64,000 nucleotides of DNA from Planobispora rosea (lineage in GTDB: Bacteria > Actinomycetota > Actinomycetes > Streptosporangiales > Streptosporangiaceae). The stretch is taken from positions 1-64,000 of the forward strand of contig NZ_BMQP01000030.1 of assembly GCF_014648175.1 (NCBI RefSeq), in the 5' to 3' direction. The stretch's first letter is position 1; each line of letters starts with the position of its first letter. A model generated the notes under the pieces. The model made no database searches and had not been told where the DNA came from. It saw nothing but the letters and a program-made list of their open reading frames with translations. The translations under genes and the position numbers were made by a program. Positions 39,504 through 47,693 of this stretch are shown in pieces.

Positions 39504-40796
39504 ATGAGTCAGCTACCGTTGCGGGCGCAGCTCGCCAGTGCGCTGGGCCGGACGGCCGCGACGCTGTCCCGGGCGACCGGACGCGGCGACGGATCGGTGA
39601 TCGGCGGCCGGGTCGGCCTGGCCCTGGAGCCCGACCTGCTCCGCCAGCTCGCACAGAACCGCAGGCTCGCGCTCGTGAGCGCGACCAACGGCAAGACCAC
39701 CACCACCCGGCTGATCACATCCGCGCTCCAGGAGCTCGGTGACGTCGCCACCAACGCCTTCGGCGCCAACATGCCCGCCGGGCACGTGTCCGCGCTCTCC
39801 TCGTCCAAGGACGCCCCGTACGGCGTGCTGGAGGTCGACGAGAAGTACCTCCCCGAGGTGATCGACACCACCGGCGCGGCCGTGGTGGTCCTGATGAACC
39901 TCAGCCGCGACCAGATGGACCGGGCGGCCGAGATCTGGCTGCTGGCCCAGAAGTGGCGCCGCGCCCTGGCGGGCCGGAACACCCACGTGATCGCCAACGC
40001 GGACGACCCGCTGGTGACCTGGGGCGCGTCCACGGCCGCCTCGGTGACCTGGGTCTCCGCCGGGCAGCCCTGGAAGGAGGACTCCTGGTGCTGTCCCGAG
40101 TGCGGCGGCCCGCTGGACCGCAAGGGGCTGGAGTACGTCCCGCCGGGCGGTCACGTCTCCGGAGTCGTCGGCCAGGCCTCCCCGGACGAGAACGACTGGG
40201 CCTGCCGCGAGTGCTCCTTCCGGCGGCCCCAGCCGTCCTGGATCCTCGACGGCGAGGCGGTGGTCGACCCGCGCGGGCGGCGCTGGCCGCTGGACATCCA
40301 GCTGCCCGGCCGGGCCAACCGGGCCAACGCGGTGATCGCGCTGGCCACCGCGGAGGCGTTCGGCCTGCCGGTCGAGCGGGCGCTGCCCCGGCTGCGCGAG
40401 GTCAGGTCGGTCGCCGGCCGCTACACCACGGTGGAGCGTGAGGGCCGCAACGCCCGCCTGCTGCTGGCCAAGAACCCGGCGGGCTGGCTTGAGGCGTTCG
40501 ACGTGCTCGATCCCGCGCTGCCGGTGATCCTCTCGGTGAACGCGCAGGGGCCCGACGGGCGCGACACCTCCTGGTTGTGGGACGTCGACTACCGGGTGCT
40601 GCGCGGTCGGCCGGTCTACGTGACCGGGGAGCGCAAGCTGGACCTGGCGCTCCGGCTGGAGGTGGCGGACGTGCCGTTCCAGCTGACGGACTCGTTCGTG
40701 CAGGCGCTGGCGGCCCAGCCGCCGGGCAAGGTCGACGTGATCGCCAACTACACCGCCTTCCAGCAGATTCGAACGGAGTTCGGTCGTGCCGTCTGA
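39504..40796 (+). CDS. murT: Lipid II isoglutaminyl synthase, ligase subunit MurT
   Basis: A 430-aa Mur-ligase-fold protein. The ATP site is LVSATNGKTTTTRLITSAL; LEVDEKYLPEV and LMNLSRDQMDR are Mur-ligase motifs. A zinc-ribbon insert with CCPECGG and CRECSF is specific for MurT. The C-terminal DUF1727 region follows (VIANYTAFQQIR). With GatD it amidates D-Glu of lipid II to D-isoglutamine. The GatD start overlaps its end by 11 bases. Confidence 0.93.
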   Translation: MSQLPLRAQLASALGRTAATLSRATGRGDGSVIGGRVGLALEPDLLRQLAQNRRLALVSATNGKTTTTRLITSALQELGDVATNAFGANMPAGHVSALSSSKDAPYGVLEVDEKYLPEVIDTTGAAVVVLMNLSRDQMDRAAEIWLLAQKWRRALAGRNTHVIANADDPLVTWGASTAASVTWVSAGQPWKEDSWCCPECGGPLDRKGLEYVPPGGHVSGVVGQASPDENDWACRECSFRRPQPSWILDGEAVVDPRGRRWPLDIQLPGRANRANAVIALATAEAFGLPVERALPRLREVRSVAGRYTTVEREGRNARLLLAKNPAGWLEAFDVLDPALPVILSVNAQGPDGRDTSWLWDVDYRVLRGRPVYVTGERKLDLALRLEVADVPFQLTDSFVQALAAQPPGKVDVIANYTAFQQIRTEFGRAV

Positions 40797-41505
40797 CAGC
40801 GTCCTGCGCCTCGTCTGGATCTATCCGGACCTGCTGAGCACCTACGGGGACCAGGGCAACGTCCTGGTCCTGGAGCAGCGTGCCCGGCGCCGGGGCATCC
40901 CGGTCGAGACCCTGCACGTGCGCTCGGCCGACCCGGTGCCCGAGAGCGGTGACATCTACCTGATCGGCGGCGGTGAGGACCGGCCGCAGATCCTCGCCGC
41001 CCAGCGGCTGCGCCGCGACGGCGGGCTGCACCGGGCCATCGGCCGGGGCGCGGCGATGCTGGCCGTCTGCGCGGGCTACCAGATCATGGGCAGCGTCTTC
41101 GGCGGCGAGGAGGGGCAGCCGGTGGAGGGCATCGGGCTGCTCGACATCGCCAGCGGGCGCGGCACCGGCCGCGCCGTCGGCGAACTGGTCGCCGAGACCG
41201 ACCCGGCGCTCGGCGTGCCGACCCTGACCGGCTTCGAGAACCACATGGGCGTCACCCGGCTCGGCCCCGGCGTGCGCCCGCTGTCCCGGACGGTCGTCGG
41301 CACCGGGAACGGCGACGGCACCGAGGGCTGCTACGCCGGGAAGGTCATCGGCACCTACCTGCACGGCCCGGCCCTGGCCCGCACCCCCGGACTGGCCGAC
41401 CTGCTGCTGACGTGGGCGACGGGCACCCAGCTGGGACCGATCGACGACGTCTGGTTCGAACGGCTCCGCCAGGAGCGCCTCGCCGCGACCCTGCCCCGTA
41501 CCTGA
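40786..41505 (+). CDS. gatD: Lipid II isoglutaminyl synthase, glutamine amidotransferase subunit GatD
   Basis: A 239-aa class I glutamine amidotransferase-like protein from GTG 40786. YLIGGGEDRPQ is followed by the nucleophile in LAVCAGYQIMG and the catalytic His in IGTYLHGPALA. GatD supplies ammonia from glutamine to MurT. A 25-bp tandem duplication (41487-41536) covers the stop codon and repeats a small hairpin. Confidence 0.93.
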   Translation: MPSDSVLRLVWIYPDLLSTYGDQGNVLVLEQRARRRGIPVETLHVRSADPVPESGDIYLIGGGEDRPQILAAQRLRRDGGLHRAIGRGAAMLAVCAGYQIMGSVFGGEEGQPVEGIGLLDIASGRGTGRAVGELVAETDPALGVPTLTGFENHMGVTRLGPGVRPLSRTVVGTGNGDGTEGCYAGKVIGTYLHGPALARTPGLADLLLTWATGTQLGPIDDVWFERLRQERLAATLPRT

Positions 41506-41536
41506 CGGGGTGACCCTGCTCCGTACCTGACGGGGT
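41487..41536. repeat. 25-bp tandem duplication at the gatD end, each with a hairpin
   Basis: Two copies of GACCCTGCYCCGTACCTGAC followed by GGGGT. Each contains a CCCCGT/ACGGGG-type stem and a TGA. The first supplies the gatD stop; the second abuts the stop of the convergent DsrE-like gene. It probably works as a bidirectional terminator. Confidence 0.7.
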
Positions 41537-41898
41537 CAGTAGACGAGCGCCTGGGCCCCCTCGGCGAGGGACTCCTCGACGAACGTGGGGGCCCCGGCGA
41601 TGCGGACGCCGTCGATCACGTCGTCCACCGTTATCTCCCGCCGGGCCGCGCACTGCGTGCACACCGTGACCCGGCCGGCCGCCAGGACCGCGTCGAGCAG
41701 GTCCTCCAGCGGGGCCGCGTGCGGCAGGGCGAACTCCTTGGCCCGGCCGGGCAGGGCGAACCAGGAGGCCTCGCCGGTCAGCCAGAGGGAGACGGGGACC
41801 CCGCTCGCCAGCGCGGCGGCGGCCACTGTGAACGCCTGGTTGCAACGCTCCGGAGCGTCCGAGCCGGCGGTCACCTTGATCACTAATGATCGTGCCAT
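41536..41898 (-). CDS. DsrE-family protein
   Basis: A 120-aa protein. It begins with SLVIKVTAGSDAPERCNQAF, the beta-strand/helix start of the DsrE/TusD fold, and continues with a Val-Ser-Leu-Trp-Leu-Thr strand and the segment RVTVCTQCAARREI. The CTQC pair is where sulfur-transfer members carry an active Cys. It may take part in intracellular sulfur handling. It is convergent with gatD and divergent from the nitrobindin-like gene. Confidence 0.82.
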   Translation of the reverse strand: MARSLVIKVTAGSDAPERCNQAFTVAAAALASGVPVSLWLTGEASWFALPGRAKEFALPHAAPLEDLLDAVLAAGRVTVCTQCAARREITVDDVIDGVRIAGAPTFVEESLAEGAQALVY

Positions 41899-41988
41899 GT
41901 CTGAAGACTATTCGGGCCCGGGGCACCGGCGCGAGCCGGGCCGGGACGGCGGCTTTCCCCCGCGTCCCCTTGGATACCCTGTGGTCCC

Positions 41989-42495
41989 ATGGACGTTCCT
42001 GAGCTGCATCCCGACCTTGCGCCGATCTCCTTCCTCGTGGGCCGGTGGGAGGGGGCCGGGGTGGGCGGATACCCGACGATCGAGAGCTTCAACTTCGGTC
42101 AGGAGATCGTCTTCGGGCACAACGGCAAGCCGTTCCTGACCTACACCAGCCGCACCTGGCTGCTGGACGGGGCGGGCAACCGGGTCCGCCCGCTGGGCAC
42201 CGAGACCGGGTTCTGGCGGCAGTTGCCCGAGCGCCAGCTGGAGGTGTGCCTGTCGCACCCCACGGGAATCGTGGAGATCTACGTCGGCGAGGTGGTCTTC
42301 CACAAGATCGAGCTTCATACGGACGTGGTGGCGCGCACCGCCACCGCCAAGGAGTACGCCGCGGGCCACCGCCTCTACGGCCTGGTCAACGGCAACCTGA
42401 TGTGGGCCTACGACATGGCGGCGATGGGGCAGCCGCTCCAGTCGCACATCTCGGCCGAGCTCAAGCGGGTGGGCGACTTCGTCCCCGAGATCTGA
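41989..42495 (+). CDS. Nitrobindin-like heme-binding beta-barrel (peroxynitrite isomerase family)
   Basis: A 168-aa protein. The opening FLVGRWEGAGVGGYPTI matches the GxWxGxG signature of nitrobindin (DUF1794, FABP-like), and the heme-ligand His lies near the C-terminus in LQSHISAELKRV. Such barrels bind ferric heme and in some species isomerise peroxynitrite to nitrate. The size agrees with bacterial members. It is monocistronic, with the DUF2470 gene 49 bp downstream. Confidence 0.85.
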   Translation: MDVPELHPDLAPISFLVGRWEGAGVGGYPTIESFNFGQEIVFGHNGKPFLTYTSRTWLLDGAGNRVRPLGTETGFWRQLPERQLEVCLSHPTGIVEIYVGEVVFHKIELHTDVVARTATAKEYAAGHRLYGLVNGNLMWAYDMAAMGQPLQSHISAELKRVGDFVPEI

Positions 42496-42544
42496 CGCCG
42501 TACGGCGGGAGCCCCGCCGGGCGCACGCGACTACGATGCCGGGC

Positions 42545-42850
42545 ATGAGCACCCCTTTCACTCCCGACGTGGTCGAGGCGATCAAGCGGCACATGAACGA
42601 CGATCACGCCGACGACGCGCTGCTGATCGTCAGAGGTCTCGGCGGGCGGCCCGAGGCGACCGCCGCGAGGACGTCGGGGGTGGACGCCGAGGCGATCGAG
42701 TTCGTCGCGGTGGTCGGCGGGGAGGACGTCACGGTCCGCGTCCCGTGGAGCACGACCCTGACCGAGCGCGCCCAGGTCCGCTGGGAGGTCGTCCGCCTCT
42801 ACCGGGAGGCCTGCGCGGCGCTCGGGGTGCCCGCCCGCGGGGAGCACTGA
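42545..42850 (+). CDS. DUF2470 protein
   Basis: A 101-aa protein from ATG 42545. It contains IKRHMNDDHADDALLIVRGL, the H-M-N-x-D-H core of DUF2470, a domain found at the C-terminus of heme-degrading HugZ-like proteins and as small stand-alone proteins. The His and Asp residues may bind heme or a metal. It follows the nitrobindin-like gene, so a shared heme-related role is plausible. Confidence 0.85.
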   Translation: MSTPFTPDVVEAIKRHMNDDHADDALLIVRGLGGRPEATAARTSGVDAEAIEFVAVVGGEDVTVRVPWSTTLTERAQVRWEVVRLYREACAALGVPARGEH

Positions 42851-42874
42851 TAGCGCGGCACCGGGAAAAGCAAC

Positions 42875-42896
42875 GGCCGCTGCGAAGGCAGCGGCC
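42875..42896. terminator. Hairpin terminator (both directions possible)
   Basis: GGCCGCTGC (42875-42883) pairs perfectly with GCAGCGGCC around the tetraloop GAAG. On the minus strand a TTGCTTTT run follows within a few bases, so it fits best as the end of a minus-strand transcript starting near 43150. On the plus strand it would end the DUF2470 unit. Confidence 0.75.
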
Positions 42897-43062
42897 GCCG
42901 AAGAATGAAGAACCCCGGACCGTTTCCTCCCGCGCGGAGCGGAAGGGCCGGATGGACCAGAGGCGGGAGGTTCCCGCCCTCCGGCAGCCCGGGGTTCCGG
43001 TGATTGCCGTGGATTCGCCGAACGCCACGTGACGTCCAGACCGAGTCCGGAGTCGGGGCGTC

Positions 43063-43104
43063 CTAGCGGACAGCCACCTCGCTAGTCCGATAATGATCAA
43101 CCAT
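43063..43104 (-). CDS. Possible 13-aa peptide after an extended Shine-Dalgarno sequence
   Basis: ATG at 43104 opens a 13-codon ORF (MVDHYRTSEVAVR) ending in TAG. Just upstream on the minus strand, 43111-43126 reads AGAAAGGAGGTGGTCC, complementary to the 3' end of 16S rRNA at 15 of 16 positions. This is far longer than other ribosome sites in the window. The region downstream is highly structured and ends in the hairpin at 42875-42896. It may be a leader peptide of a small RNA-like unit; I do not recognise it. Confidence 0.4.
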   Translation of the reverse strand: MVDHYRTSEVAVR

Positions 43105-43276
43105 TGTCTGGACCACCTCCTTTCTGCGTGATCCGTACGTTATGCGACGGTGCCCGGTCGGGCAAGTAAATATTCGACAAGTGGGTCCGCGCAGGTCAGA
43201 AGAGGTTTAGCGGCTCAGGGGCGAGTCGGGGTGTGCGGCGCGGGCGAGAGTGTGCGGCGCAGGCGATGGCGGGTGA

Positions 43277-43765
43277 TCAGTGCCCGCGAGCCGCGTCCGG
43301 CCGCCGAGCGGGCCGCCGGTCGAGCGCGGACCTGTCGGTGATCTCTTCGCGGGGCAGCCGGTGGAGCGTCTGCAGGGCGTTCAGGAAGCCGCGGCGGTCG
43401 GCCTCGGGCAGGCGCGCGAGCAGGCGCTCCTCGTTGGCCTGGATCTCGGCCCGCACGGACCTGCGCACCTCGCGGCCCTCGTCGGTGATCGCGAGGATCC
43501 TGGCGCGGCGGTCACGGGGATCCGGTTCGCGAATGATCAGCCCGGCTGTCTGCAGTCTGTCCAGGGTGCTGATGATGCGGGTCTTGTCGGCACCGATCAC
43601 CTCGGCGAGAGCGGCCTGAGTGCGCACCGAACCCTCGTCCAGGGCGCCGAGCACGGTGTAGCCCCACATGGAGATCCCGTACTCCGCCAGCACCGGGAGC
43701 TCCGCCGCGATGAGCGCCTGCAGCAGGGGGTGCAGCATCTCGGCGAGGTCGCGGCGGCCTGTCAC
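43277..43765 (-). CDS. MarR-family transcriptional regulator
   Basis: 162 aa from GTG 43765; a GTG at 43789 would add eight residues. The winged helix is clear: RTQAALAEVIGADKTRIIST, then LIIREPDPRDRRARILAITD. The helical dimerisation ends are also present. It is divergent from the DinB-like gene, with a shared 47-bp region holding a TTGACA box. It probably represses that gene and itself in response to a small phenolic or thiol-reactive ligand, as for other MarR proteins. Confidence 0.88.
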   Translation of the reverse strand: MTGRRDLAEMLHPLLQALIAAELPVLAEYGISMWGYTVLGALDEGSVRTQAALAEVIGADKTRIISTLDRLQTAGLIIREPDPRDRRARILAITDEGREVRRSVRAEIQANEERLLARLPEADRRGFLNALQTLHRLPREEITDRSALDRRPARRPDAARGH

Positions 43766-43782
43766 GGGACCACGATACCCAG

Positions 43783-43810
43783 TTGACACGATAATAAGCA
43801 GACGTAGATC
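43783..43810 (+). promoter_or_regulatory. Promoter for a probably leaderless transcript
   Basis: TTGACA (43783-43788), a 16-bp spacer and TAGATC (43805-43810) form a -35/-10 pair. The predicted start point (about 43817-43819) coincides with the ATG at 43819 of the downstream gene, which lacks any ribosome site. Leaderless mRNAs are common in actinobacteria. Confidence 0.5.
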
Positions 43811-43812
43811 AT

Positions 43813-44484
43813 ATGCACATGCGTACTATTGATTCGCTCGCAGAAGCCGATCTCGTCGCACTCGACGGGCAGGCCGTCCGCGCCAGCGTCGAGCTGGCGG
43901 CCCGGGTGCGGCCCGCGGACCTGTCCCGCCCCACGCCCTGCCTCGGATGGACCGTGTACGGCCTGCTCGCGCACATGACGACACAGCACTACGGCTTCGC
44001 CGCGGCGTCCAGGGGGGAGGACGATCTCGCGCTGTGGAGGCTGCGTCCGCTCGGAGACGACCCCGTCGGGAGTTACCGGACCTCGGCCGGACACGTCATG
44101 GAAGCCTTCGCCGTCGGCGGCGTGCTGGAGCGCGTGTTCCCGCTGCCCGAGTTCGGAAGCGGGGTCGCCTTCCCCGGAAGGCAGGCGATCAGCTTCCACT
44201 TCATCGACTACGTGGTGCACTCCTGGGATCTCGCCAAGGCGCTGGGTGCCGAGGTGACGTTCCCGCCGGACCTGCTGGACGCGGCCCTCGCCGTGGCGAG
44301 GGCCGTACCCGACGGCAGGGCGCGCCGAGAGCCCGGGGCGGCCTTCGCACCGGCGCTCGCGTGGTCGGGCGGGTCCCGCATGGATGAGATCGTCGCGGCC
44401 CTGGGTCGTTCACCGGGCTGGCCCGAACCCGCCGGAGCCGTCGCCGTGCTCGGAACGGCCTCCACCCCGTCCTCGTCCGCGTAG
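43813..44484 (+). CDS. TIGR03086-type DinB-like metal-binding protein
   Basis: A 223-aa protein (ATG 43813 or 43819). The helical bundle carries the three His ligands typical of DinB/mycothiol-dependent maleylpyruvate isomerase-like proteins: CLGWTVYGLLAHM, SFHFIDYVVHSWDLAK. Such proteins bind Zn or Ni, and some use mycothiol for thiol transfer or detoxification. The mycothiol synthase elsewhere in the window shows that mycothiol is made. It is divergent from a MarR regulator, which suggests induction by a toxic ligand. Confidence 0.82.
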   Translation: MHMRTIDSLAEADLVALDGQAVRASVELAARVRPADLSRPTPCLGWTVYGLLAHMTTQHYGFAAASRGEDDLALWRLRPLGDDPVGSYRTSAGHVMEAFAVGGVLERVFPLPEFGSGVAFPGRQAISFHFIDYVVHSWDLAKALGAEVTFPPDLLDAALAVARAVPDGRARREPGAAFAPALAWSGGSRMDEIVAALGRSPGWPEPAGAVAVLGTASTPSSSA

Positions 44485-44554
44485 GTCCACCGGATCTCCA
44501 CGGCGTCGCCGCCGATCGCCGATCACGCCCCCGTCAGCGCTTAGACTCTGCACC

Positions 44555-44968
44555 ATGACCGAGACGTCGTGGCATGAGGAGCTGCGGGCGCGCGGCTATC
44601 GGGTCACTCCGCAGCGGCAGCTGGTGCTCGAGGCGGTCAAGGCGCTGGAGCACGCCACCCCCGAGGAGATCTGCAACCGGGTCAGGGAGACCGCCCGCGG
44701 GGTGAACATCTCGACCGTCTACCGGACCCTCGAACTGCTCGAGGAGCTCGGGATGGTCGCCCACAACCACCTCGGGCACGGCGCCCCCACCTACCACCTG
44801 GCGGCCGACGCCGACCACGTCCACCTGGTCTGCCGGGGGTGCGGCGAGATCAGCGAGGTCCGGCCGGAGCTGGTGCAGACCCTGGTGGACGGGCTCGACC
44901 GGGAGCTGGGGTTCGCCACCGACGTGCACCACCTGACGGTCTTCGGCCGCTGCCGCAAGTGCCGCTGA
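44555..44968 (+). CDS. Fur-family metalloregulator
   Basis: A 137-aa protein from ATG 44555. DNA-binding helices (RGYRVTPQRQLVLEAV; GVNISTVYRTLELLEELGMV) are followed by the dimerisation domain with the metal ligands ADADHVHLVCRGCGEI, DVHHLTVFGRCRKC. Both CxxC pairs for structural zinc are present. It could be Fur, Zur or PerR. The HVHLVC and ...H-H-L segments resemble actinobacterial Zur/Fur equally, so I leave the symbol open. It precedes ygfZ by 111 bp. Confidence 0.9.
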   Translation: MTETSWHEELRARGYRVTPQRQLVLEAVKALEHATPEEICNRVRETARGVNISTVYRTLELLEELGMVAHNHLGHGAPTYHLAADADHVHLVCRGCGEISEVRPELVQTLVDGLDRELGFATDVHHLTVFGRCRKCR

Positions 44969-45079
44969 GGGGCGTCACCGGGATCACGCGCGCGGGAGGC
45001 GTGAGAGCCGGCGCGGGCGAGGGCCGAGGAGATCGACGCGGGCGAGGGGCGGAGCCGGGCACCGCATAGGCTGGGGGTC

Positions 45080-46063
45080 ATGCGAAGCCCTCTGCTGGAC
45101 ATCCCCGGCGCGGTCGCCGCCGACGCCCCCGACGCCGACGTCGCCGGCCACTACGGCGACCCGTTCGCCGAGCAGCGCGCGCTGCTCGCCGGTGAGGCGA
45201 TGGTCGACCGGAGCAACCGCGAGGTCGTGAAGATCTCCGGGCCCGACCGGCTGAGCTGGCTCAACAGCCTGACCTCGCAGAAGCTCGACGCCCTGAAGCC
45301 CGGCGAGGCCACCCAGACCCTGCTGCTGGACGCCCAGGGCAGGGTGGAGCACCACCTGACGCTCGTCGACGACGGCGGGGCCGTCTGGGCGCACGTGGAG
45401 CCGGGCACCTCGGCCGAGCTGGTCGCCTTCCTGGACAAGATGCGCTTCATGCTCCGGGTCGAGGTCGCCGACGTGACGGACTCCTACGCGGTGGTCACCG
45501 TGATCGACGGCACGCGGATCACCCCGCCGGCCGGGGCGATCCTCGTCGGCGACGACGTGCTCCTCCCGCGTGAGCTGCTCGCCGGGCACCTGGGCATGCG
45601 GCCGGCCGGGCTGTGGGCCCACGAGGCGCTGCGGATCGAGCGCCACACCCCCCGGCTGGGCCTGGAGACCGACCACAAGACGATCCCGCACGAGGTGGGC
45701 TGGATCGGTACGGCCGTCCACCTGGGCAAGGGCTGCTACAAGGGTCAGGAGACGGTGGCCCGGGTGCACAACCTCGGCCACCCGCCGCGCCGCCTGGTCT
45801 TCCTGCACCTGGACGGCAGCGCCGACCGGCTGCCCGGACGCGGGACCCCGGTGACCGACGGCGAGAGCGAGGTCGGCTTCGTCGGCAGTGCCGCCCGCCA
45901 CCACGAGCTCGGCCCGATCGCGCTGGCCGTGGTCAAGCGGACCGTGCCGGTGGACGCGCCGCTGCAGGCCGACGGGGTGGCGGCGGCCCAGGAGGTCATC
46001 GTCCCGCCGGACGCCGGGCGCAACGTCCAGATCGACCCCGCCCTGCGCCGCCGCATCCGCTGA
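45080..46063 (+). CDS. ygfZ: YgfZ/GcvT-like folate-binding protein
   Basis: A 327-aa protein. The signature KGCYKGQETVAR contains the conserved reactive Cys of YgfZ, and the fold is that of the GcvT aminomethyltransferase (ISGPDRLSWLNSLTSQKLD). YgfZ helps assemble or repair iron-sulfur clusters in a folate-dependent manner. The Fur-family gene next to it would fit control by metal availability. Length agrees with the family. Confidence 0.92.
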   Translation: MRSPLLDIPGAVAADAPDADVAGHYGDPFAEQRALLAGEAMVDRSNREVVKISGPDRLSWLNSLTSQKLDALKPGEATQTLLLDAQGRVEHHLTLVDDGGAVWAHVEPGTSAELVAFLDKMRFMLRVEVADVTDSYAVVTVIDGTRITPPAGAILVGDDVLLPRELLAGHLGMRPAGLWAHEALRIERHTPRLGLETDHKTIPHEVGWIGTAVHLGKGCYKGQETVARVHNLGHPPRRLVFLHLDGSADRLPGRGTPVTDGESEVGFVGSAARHHELGPIALAVVKRTVPVDAPLQADGVAAAQEVIVPPDAGRNVQIDPALRRRIR

Positions 46064-46142
46064 GGGGCCACACTTCCCGGGCAAAGGCGGCGGAGCCGCC
46101 GGCGGCCGGGACGGGTGTCGGGTCTCCGGGGTCGACGGGTGG

Positions 46143-46568
46143 TCAGATCTCCAGGATCAGGGTGATCGGGCCGTCGTTGGTCAGGGCGACCTTCATGTCC
46201 GCGCCGAAGACGCCCGTCTCCACGTGCGCGCCGAGCGCGCGCAGCTCTGCGCAGACCGCCTCGACCAGCGGTTCGGCGACCGGTCCCGGGGCCGCCGCCT
46301 GCCAGGTGGGGCGCCGACCCTTACGGGCGTCGCCGTACAGGGTGAACTGGCTGACCACCAGGAGCGGGGCGCCGACGTCGGAGCACGACTTCTCGCCGTG
46401 CAGGATCCGCAGGCCCCAGAGCTTCGCGGCCAGCTTCGCCGCCTCCGCGGGCGTGTCGGTGTGGGTCACCCCGACGAGCACGAGCAGCCCCGGCTCGTCG
46501 ATCGCCCCGACCGCCGCACCGTCCACCACCACCGACGCGGAACTCACCCGCTGAACGACCGCACGCAT
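46143..46568 (-). CDS. dtd: D-aminoacyl-tRNA deacylase
   Basis: A 141-aa protein with family motifs MRAVVQRVSSASVVVDG, LVVSQFTLYGDARKG and TNDGPITLIL. The SQ-x-x and Gly-cisPro pairs form the chiral-selective pocket that frees tRNA from D-amino acids (and glycine mischarged on tRNA-Ala). It is divergent from the asparaginase gene with 57 bp between, and convergent with ygfZ. Confidence 0.93.
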   Translation of the reverse strand: MRAVVQRVSSASVVVDGAAVGAIDEPGLLVLVGVTHTDTPAEAAKLAAKLWGLRILHGEKSCSDVGAPLLVVSQFTLYGDARKGRRPTWQAAAPGPVAEPLVEAVCAELRALGAHVETGVFGADMKVALTNDGPITLILEI

Positions 46569-46625
46569 GCCCCCATCATCCCGTGTCCCGAGGTCTCCAT
46601 AGACTCGGGGCGAAAGGAGACAAAG

Positions 46626-47615
46626 GTGTCTACTGGGTCGTTGGTTGTCGAAGTCGTACGGTCGGGGTTCGTGGAGTCCACCCACCGGGCGCGGATGCTG
46701 GCCGTGAAGGCGGACGGTTCCCCGGCGCGGGTGCACGGCGCGGTGGACGCGCTCGTCTCGCCCCGCTCGTCGATGAAGCCGCTGCAGGCGCTCGCCATGG
46801 TGCGCAACGGGCTCGCGCTGGAGGGAGAGCTGCTCGCGCTGGCGTGCGCGAGCCACGCGGGGGAGACGTTCCACGTGGACGGCGCCCGCAAGATCCTCGC
46901 CGGGGCCGGACTGGACGAGAGCGTCCTGCGCTGCCCGGAGGACCTGCCCGAGCACGCCGCCGCACGTGACGAGGTGCTGCGCTCGGGTGGCGAGAAGGCC
47001 CGGATCTACATGAACTGCTCGGGCAAGCACGCGGCGATGCTCGCCACCTGCGCGGCCAACGACTGGCCGCTGGAGACCTACCTCGACCCGGCGCACCCGC
47101 TGCAGCGGGCGATCCGCGCCACGGTCGAGGAACTGACCGGCGAGCGGGTCGCCGCCACCGGCGTCGACGGCTGCGGCGCCCCGCTGTTCTTCGTCTCCAT
47201 GCTGGGCGTGACCCGGGCGTTCCGCGCCCTCGTCCTGGCCGAGCCCGGCACCCCCGAGCGCCGTGTCGCCGACGCCTTCCGCGCCCACCCCGAGTGGACC
47301 TCCGGCACCGTCCGCCCCGAGGCCCAGCTGATGCGGGCGATCCCCGGCCTGCTGGTCAAGGCGGGGGCCGAGGCGTTCGACGCCTTCGTCTTCGAGGACG
47401 GCCGCGCGGGCACGGTCAAGATCGAGGACGGTGGCCAGCGCGCCCGCGTCCCCGTCACCGTCGCGGCCCTGCGCGCCCTGGACCTCGACGCCCCCGGGCT
47501 TGAGGCCCTCGCCACCGGCACCCTGTACGGCGGCGGCCACCCCGTCGGGGAGGTCCGCCTGCGTCAGGAGCCGTCCGGCCCGGCCCCGGAGACCCTCCCG
47601 GGGACGACCGCCTGA
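46626..47615 (+). CDS. Asparaginase (AnsA/II-type, bacterial 'asparaginase' family)
   Basis: A 329-aa protein from GTG 46626, preceded by AAAGGAG. It matches the Rhizobium etli-type/thermolabile asparaginase family (DUF3095-unrelated): VVRSGFVESTHRARMLAV, SSMKPLQALAMVRNGLAL, ACASHAGETFHV, YMNCSGKHAAMLATC and TGVDGCGAPLFFVS. The Ser-Ser-x-K and the Cys/His around NCSGKH are the active-site elements. It converts asparagine to aspartate and ammonia. There is no signal peptide, so it is cytoplasmic. A hairpin terminator is shared with the convergent GGDEF-EAL gene. Confidence 0.85.
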   Translation: MSTGSLVVEVVRSGFVESTHRARMLAVKADGSPARVHGAVDALVSPRSSMKPLQALAMVRNGLALEGELLALACASHAGETFHVDGARKILAGAGLDESVLRCPEDLPEHAAARDEVLRSGGEKARIYMNCSGKHAAMLATCAANDWPLETYLDPAHPLQRAIRATVEELTGERVAATGVDGCGAPLFFVSMLGVTRAFRALVLAEPGTPERRVADAFRAHPEWTSGTVRPEAQLMRAIPGLLVKAGAEAFDAFVFEDGRAGTVKIEDGGQRARVPVTVAALRALDLDAPGLEALATGTLYGGGHPVGEVRLRQEPSGPAPETLPGTTA

Positions 47616-47635
47616 GAGCCCTGACGGGCATGGAC

Positions 47636-47675
47636 GGAACCGGCCGGACGCCGTCCGAGGCGACCGGCCGGTTCC
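47636..47675. terminator. Bidirectional hairpin terminator
   Basis: GGAACCGGCCGG pairs with CCGGCCGGTTCC around a 16-nt loop, between the convergent asparaginase and GGDEF-EAL genes. Confidence 0.8.
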
Positions 47676-47693
47676 GCGGGCACGCGTGCCGGG

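Noticed and set aside
42729..43100. 123-aa ORF on the minus strand
   Set aside because: It runs through a perfect terminator hairpin and into the DUF2470 gene, and its composition is Arg/Gly shadow-like. A 13-codon ORF fits the ribosome site better.
43111..43126. End of a 16S rRNA gene (plus strand reads like the 16S 3' tail)
   Set aside because: Only the last 16 bases match and the upstream sequence is unrelated to rRNA. It is better read as a Shine-Dalgarno sequence on the minus strand.
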